A stretch of 64,000 nucleotides of DNA from Macrostomum hystrix (lineage: Eukaryota > Platyhelminthes > Macrostomidae): NCBI GenBank assembly GCA_950097015.1, contig CATNEN010000034.1, positions 1,961,501 to 2,025,500 on the forward strand, given 5' to 3'. The notes under the pieces were generated by a model. It made no database searches. It was not told where the DNA came from and saw only the letters and a program-made list of their open reading frames with translations. The translations under genes were made by a program, and so were the position numbers. Shown piece after piece: positions 59,376 through 64,000 of the stretch. Every line of letters begins with the position of its first letter. The first letter of the stretch is position 1.

Positions 59376-60810
59376 TTGCACTTTAAACTTGGCATCGTGT
59401 TCAAAGTTGAATACCCGTCATACTGGCGCTTTAGACTTTGGAAGTGTTTGCCGCAGGAATTCCACATTTCCTACTGGATTCCAGTCTCCATTGGGAGGAG
59501 AGGAGACAGAAGAGGCAAGTTCATCTCCACTTGGTCACGCCTGTCTGACAGGGACACGGCTACACGCAGAGCTAATCGATGGTGCGCTGGCTGGGATCAA
59601 GCGAGCCGAGCGACTCCGAGTAACTACTGTGCTACGCGGTGCTCGATTTCTATGAGTGTTACTATGCTATATTAGTAAATACTGTAAAGCTGTGGGAGCA
59701 GCGAATGTTTCAAGTGCACTTAGTGACGAGTACTTCAAGCAATGCCGCCATCTTTGCTGCGATTGTTTAATTATATGCTGCATATTAGTATTGGAAACCC
59801 ACCACCCCCAACACCCAAATATTACACCCCACCACCCCTAAATTACACCCACCACCCCTGAATTACACCCACCCCCCTAAATTAAACCCCACCACCCTTA
59901 AATTACACCCCACCACCCCTAAATTAAACCCCACCACCCCTGAATTACACCCCACCACCCCTAAATTACACCCCACCACCCCTAAATTACACCCACCGCC
60001 CCAAAATTACACCCAAACACCCCTAAATGATACCCCTACACACCTACGAGTACATAGCTATGGAACCCAAACACCCCTACATGCTATGGAACCCAAACAC
60101 CCCTACATGCTATGGAACCCAAACACCCCTACATTGCTATGGAACCCAAACACCCCTACATTGCTATGGAACCCAAACACCCCTACATTGCTATGGAACC
60201 CAAACACCCCTACATTGCTGTGGATCCCAAACACCCCTACATTGCTGTGGAACCCAAACACCCCTACATTGCTATGGAACCCAAACACCCCTACACCTGC
60301 TACACTTTTTAGTCTAACAGACTTACAAATTGCCATGAAGAATGCCATACTCTCTTGGGCCTTATACCGATCCTATAACCCCTAACGCACAGGTGATTTA
60401 TGTTTTGTATAGCTTTTATGACCATTGCTTAGATTAACAGCTGATGAAAGCATATGCTGCTCCTATGGCTACCATTGGAAATCCGCAGTGTTGAATTACC
60501 CTTAACTTTACTCATTTTTATTACAATGTTGTTGCTTTAAATAATTGTTAACCGACAAGCATTTCTTAGCCAGAAGAGCCAGCCAGTTCTTAAAGCTGGC
60601 AAAATATTTGTGTGCGCGTCTGAGGGAGGCATCGATCGTCCTGCATCGCCACAAGAGCCAACCAAAGTTTTTTCTCGCAGCCAAGACTCTGAAGAAAACT
60701 TTTCTCAGAGCACAGCAGACGAACATTCGAATAGTGGAAAGCTGAATAATCTCAGCTTGACTTCTTCAATTCTTGGGATTTCTCTCTCTCAACATTGGCC
60801 GCTTGGCTAG
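59376..60810 (+). CDS. 3' end of an unrecognised gene
   Basis: No family recognised. Proposed exons 59376-59619 and 60583-60810 join in phase 0 (CTCCGA|GTAACT to GAGCCAG|) and give at least 156 residues. The first part has a Glu/Ser-rich stretch and LHAELIDGALAGIKRAERL, which could be a short helix. The last exon encodes a polar, Ser/Gln/Glu-rich tail (EPTKVFSRSQDSEENFSQ...NLSLTSSILGI). Supporting points are the long open frames on both sides of a repeat-filled intron and AATAAA at 60839-60844, 29 bp after the stop. The first exon has no Met and a possible acceptor at TTTCTTAG (59375), so 5' exons must lie further left. An alternative acceptor (TTTCTTAG at 60569) would break the frame. Low confidence. 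Confidence 0.4.
59795..60010. repeat. 21-bp ACCCCACCACCCCTAAATTAC repeat
   Basis: About ten copies of a C-rich unit on the plus strand, in the proposed intron of the 59376-60810 gene. The sequence is strongly strand-asymmetric (C-rich and almost G-free). Confidence 0.88.
60040..60305. repeat. 27-bp CTATGGAACCCAAACACCCC repeat
   Basis: About ten copies. It begins right after the 21-bp array and shares its ACACCCCTA core, so one may have seeded the other. Frames with HPYIAMEPK repeats are by-products. Confidence 0.9.
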
Positions 60811-60838
60811 GCCGGGCAAGCAGGAGCTGGGATAAATC

Positions 60839-60844
60839 AATAAA
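60839..60844 (+). terminator. Polyadenylation signal
   Basis: AATAAA 29 bp past the stop at 60810. Confidence 0.55.
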
Positions 60845-61094
60845 TGATTGATTGGTCAATTGATCCGTGAGCCCTTGAAGAATATGCTGCCGAAAATGAA
60901 GTGGGGAAGGCTTGGGGTTCAACGTCTGTTGGGGATCTGGACCAGTGGGAAATTTTTCCCATCCTAGTGTGCTGTAGGCAAGTTTTGCTTTTCGATGAGT
61001 AAAAAATCTTTTTTTCTGAGAAAAGAAATTAATTATAGTCCAGCTCCAGGCTTTAAATGTTGAATTTAATTAACGAATTTGGTAAGTACGTAAA

Positions 61095-62460
61095 TATATT
61101 TAAAATCAGGTAAATCATTTAGGAAACTGGTAATTTTCCGACAATCTGGTCGACTTTTTCGATAGTCTGGAAAATTACTCAAGAATCCGGTAGTTTTTGG
61201 AAAATGATTTAAGAATCTGGTCAATGACTCGACAATCTTGTAGACTTATTCGATAGTCTGGTAAATTACTCAAGAATCCGGTAGTTTTTGGAAAATGATT
61301 TAAGAATCTGGTCAATGACTCGACAATCTTGTAGACTTTTTCGATAGTCTGGAAAATTACTCAAGAATCCGGTAGTTTTTGGAAAATGATTTAAGAATCT
61401 GGTCAATGACTCGACAATCTTGTAGACTTTTTCGATAGTCTGGTAAATTACTCAAGAATCCGGTAGTTTTTTGGAAAAAGATTTAAGAATCTGGTCAATG
61501 ACTCGACAATCTGGCAGACTTATTCGATAGTCTGGTAAATTACTCAAGAATCCGGTAGTTTTTGGAAAATGATCTAAGAATCTGGTCAATGACTCGACAA
61601 TCTTGTAGACTTATTCGATAGTCTGGTAAATTACTCAAGAATCCGGTAGTTTTTGGAAAATGATTTAAGAATCTGGTCAATGACTCGACAATCTTGTAGA
61701 CTTTTTCGATAGTCTGGTAAATTACTCAAGAATCCGGTAGTTTTTGGAAAATGATTTAAGAATCTGGTCAATGACTCGACAATCTTGTAGACTTATTCGA
61801 TAGTCTGGTAAATTACTCAAGAATCCGGTAGTTTTTGGAAAATGATTTAAGAATCTGGTCAATGACTCGACAATCTTGTAGACTTATTCGATAGTCTGGT
61901 AAATTACTCAAGAATCCGGTAGTTTCTGGAAAAATGAATTAAGAATCTGGTCAATGACTCGACAATCTTGTAGACTTTTTCGATAGTCTGGTAAATTACT
62001 CAAGAATCCGGTAGTTTTTGGAAAATGATTTAAGAATCTGGTCAATGACTCGACAATCTTGTAGACTTATTCGATAGTCTGGTAAATTACTCAAGAATCC
62101 GGTAGTTTTTGGAAAATGATTTAAGAATCTGGTCAATGACTCGACAATCTTGTAGACTTTTTCGATAGTCTGGTAAATTACTCAAGAATCCGGTAGTTTT
62201 TGGAAAATGATTTAAGAATCTGGTCAATGACTCGACAATCTTGTAGACTTTTTCGATAGTCTGGTAAATTACTCAAGAATCCGGTAGTTTTTGGAAAATG
62301 ATCTAAGAATCTGGTCAATGACTCGACAATCTTGTAGACTTTTTCGATAGTCTGGTAAATTACTCAAGAATCCGGTAGTTTTTGGAAAATGATCTAAGAA
62401 TCTGGTCAATGACTCGACAATCTTGTAGACTTTTTCGATAGTCTGGTAAATTACTCAAGT
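61095..62460. repeat. 91-bp tandem repeat, about 15 copies
   Basis: TAGTTTTTGG recurs every 91 bp from 61191 (61282, 61373 and on). Within each unit four 22-23-bp blocks resemble each other (TACTCAAGAATCCGGT, GATTTAAGAATCTGGT, GACTCGACAATCTTGT, TTTTCGATAGTCTGGT), so the 91-mer grew from a shorter ancestor. Confidence 0.94.
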
Positions 62461-63057
62461 ATATTGTAAATTACCAAGATTCTCTACTCAAGAAGCTCAT
62501 AAATCTCATAAAGTTTCTAGAAAACGACTCAAGAGTATAGTGAATTCGCAACATTCATTGTCCTAGCTACATTCTCACATTGAAATTGTGTAGAAAAACA
62601 ATCCAGCGAACTTTTCTAACCACCGCTGCTGCAGTTTAGACTGCTGAACACCCTGAGATTTTGCCTTTTTCCTCGCCACCCGCCCCATTTAAGGCAGCTT
62701 CTGATTGGTTGGAGAAGCTGAACTTGAACTAGGGGTCGTGCGAAATGGCAGACGGACACAACAAATGTATGCGCGATAATCAAACCAAAGCCATTTACTT
62801 ACGATATAATCATCAGGGTGTGGATGGAACAGTAGGTTCGGAAGTAGGTTAGGAAATGTGTATTATTATACAATATTGTAAAAGCCAAAAGGCTTTATAA
62901 AAAACACGACCAAGTACGAAAATTGCATTTGAAATCGATAGCCAAAGGAAACGAAAAAAGAAGACGAACAATTTATAGCATCATACCCTCCAGAGCGCCC
63001 TAACGACCATATACCAGACCACACAAGACAGCACGGACCGGTCTGTACCAGATCAAA
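62461..63057. other. Promoter-side flank of four-pass gene
   Basis: No gene seen. Contains ATTGG at about 62704-62708, a possible inverted CCAAT box, but no clear TATA. Confidence 0.35.
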
Positions 63058-63936
63058 TTGGACCATAAAGGCCCAATGAGTATGACAGGCGCCGGTTACG
63101 ACCAGCTGAACAGCAGCATTGCGCACAGCAAGTCGGTATTCGACTCACAGCGCCTGGCCCGGCCCTCCGTCTATCGGCATTGCGGCCGGGCCAGCCTCTG
63201 CATTGGCACCGTCTGCTTGCTGGCCGAGATCTCGGTATTCGTCGTTAAGCGCGGCCTTAGCAGCGCCGGCATAGGCATCTGGACAGGGGCGCCATTTGTC
63301 ATCTTTGGCGCCGTCACAATGGCTGTGCCACGAACGCGCACGGTGTGCTCGGTGAACACCGGCTTCGTGCTTGGCCTCGCCAGCATGGTCCTGTCGGCGT
63401 TCGGCGCCGCAGCCTGCGCTCGTCACATCAGTCAGCTAGCCGACATTCTGGAACGTCGCACAACTCCGCATCCAAATTTTGAGCTGTCGTGCCGGCTGTG
63501 TGGGTACTATATCATGCTGAAGGAGGTGGTCCAGATCGGCTTGCTCATGCTTCAGTTCGCTGTTTCTGCCGCCCTGGCCTGCTTCGCATACGCTGACTGT
63601 CTATGTTGCCAGCCGACCGAGACTGAGCTTATTCTCGGCGGCGGTGGCGCAGGTGGCGGAGCTGATGGTGGATCCGCGCCAGCAACTACCGCTACAGCGC
63701 CCATTGCTTCGTCATCTGTTGTCACGGAGAACCAAAATGCGTCGCCTTCTTCACCGCCACAATTGCACCTGCAGCAGCAGCAGCAGCAGCAGCAGCGGCA
63801 GCAGCATTTTGCCTCAGCTTCTTTGACCAGCGCGGCAGCGTCCGTTTCCTACGTTGGAAGATCGGCTGGCAGATCGGTTTCTCAGCTGCTACAAGGAGGA
63901 AGTTTCGGTCCTCCACCGATGCTGTACGACCTTTGA
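63058..63936 (+). CDS. Four-pass membrane protein of unknown role
   Basis: A single-exon frame of 292 residues. Four hydrophobic segments are visible: about 44-64 (ASLCIGTVCLLAEISVFVV), 69-90 (SAGIGIWTGAPFVIFGAVTM), 100-120 (VNTGFVLGLASMVLSAFGAA) and 155-178 (VQIGLLMLQFAVSAALACFA). The loop between TM3 and TM4 holds two Cys near CRLCG. This layout, with GAVTMAVPRTRT after TM2, resembles MS4A-like or other tetraspan families, but no diagnostic motif is present. The long C-terminal tail is Gly-rich, then poly-Gln (a CAG run near 63772-63795) and Ser-rich. GC content is higher than the flanks, as in the other coding exons. Met at 63076 is an alternative start. Confidence 0.8.
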   Translation: MDHKGPMSMTGAGYDQLNSSIAHSKSVFDSQRLARPSVYRHCGRASLCIGTVCLLAEISVFVVKRGLSSAGIGIWTGAPFVIFGAVTMAVPRTRTVCSVNTGFVLGLASMVLSAFGAAACARHISQLADILERRTTPHPNFELSCRLCGYYIMLKEVVQIGLLMLQFAVSAALACFAYADCLCCQPTETELILGGGGAGGGADGGSAPATTATAPIASSSVVTENQNASPSSPPQLHLQQQQQQQQRQQHFASASLTSAAASVSYVGRSAGRSVSQLLQGGSFGPPPMLYDL

Positions 63937-64000
63937 AACTCCAAGACGCTGGCTTTTTGGACGACAACTTCTGGCGTTGTTAAAGGACATTTTTTAACCT

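Overview
This window is nuclear DNA from an animal. Genes are split by GT-AG introns, polyadenylation signals follow several stops, and the proteins are metazoan: a DEG/ENaC channel, an SK potassium channel, an AFAP1-like adaptor, a claudin-like protein, GPAT3/4 and PP4. tRNA-derived SINEs, small DNA transposons and a very high load of minisatellites suggest a non-model invertebrate, perhaps a spiralian such as a flatworm. The species cannot be fixed from the sequence alone, and all family names rest on motif recognition, not database searches.

Layout: 1-2917 (-) is a long uninterrupted reading frame that runs off the left edge and encodes a MULE/NOF-like transposase with two repeat-encoded tracts. 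3484-11752 is a satellite of about 49 copies of a 170-bp unit with higher-order structure. 14416-16617 (+) is PPP4C in three exons. 17490-18076 is a piggyBac-type MITE. 20886-18928 (-) is a GPAT3/4 acyltransferase in three exons. 21623-22480 holds two solo LTRs side by side. 25931-26893 is a 17-bp array, followed by a decayed retrotransposon reverse-transcriptase relic. 32993-29005 (-) is a DEG/ENaC channel in three exons. 34766-35202 is a hAT-type MITE. 35486-37064 (+) is a claudin/PMP22-like four-pass protein. 39609-38524 (-) is a two-exon gene for a small, basic, cysteine-rich membrane or secreted protein whose intron is a minisatellite. 43911-40196 (-) is an SK channel in three exons, with inverted SINEs on either side of its transmembrane exon. 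47700-48314 (+) is a broken AlkB-like dioxygenase. 50495-56119 (+) is an AFAP1-like two-PH adaptor in seven exons with three minisatellite-filled introns. 59376-60810 (+) is the 3' end of an unrecognised gene. 63058-63936 (+) is a single-exon four-pass membrane protein.

The genes do not form an operon or pathway; they are ordinary dispersed genes on both strands. What stands out is the repeat landscape. Nearly every intron or spacer carries its own private minisatellite (units of 15, 16, 17, 18, 21-24, 33, 36, 38, 52/104, 91 and 170 bp). The two arrays that lie inside an apparent coding frame (15/30 and 33 bp) both have units divisible by three.

The most interesting candidates are the transposase next to a giant 170-bp tandem array (possibly one end of a Foldback-like element), the inverted SINE pair around the SK exon, and the hidden cysteine-rich gene.
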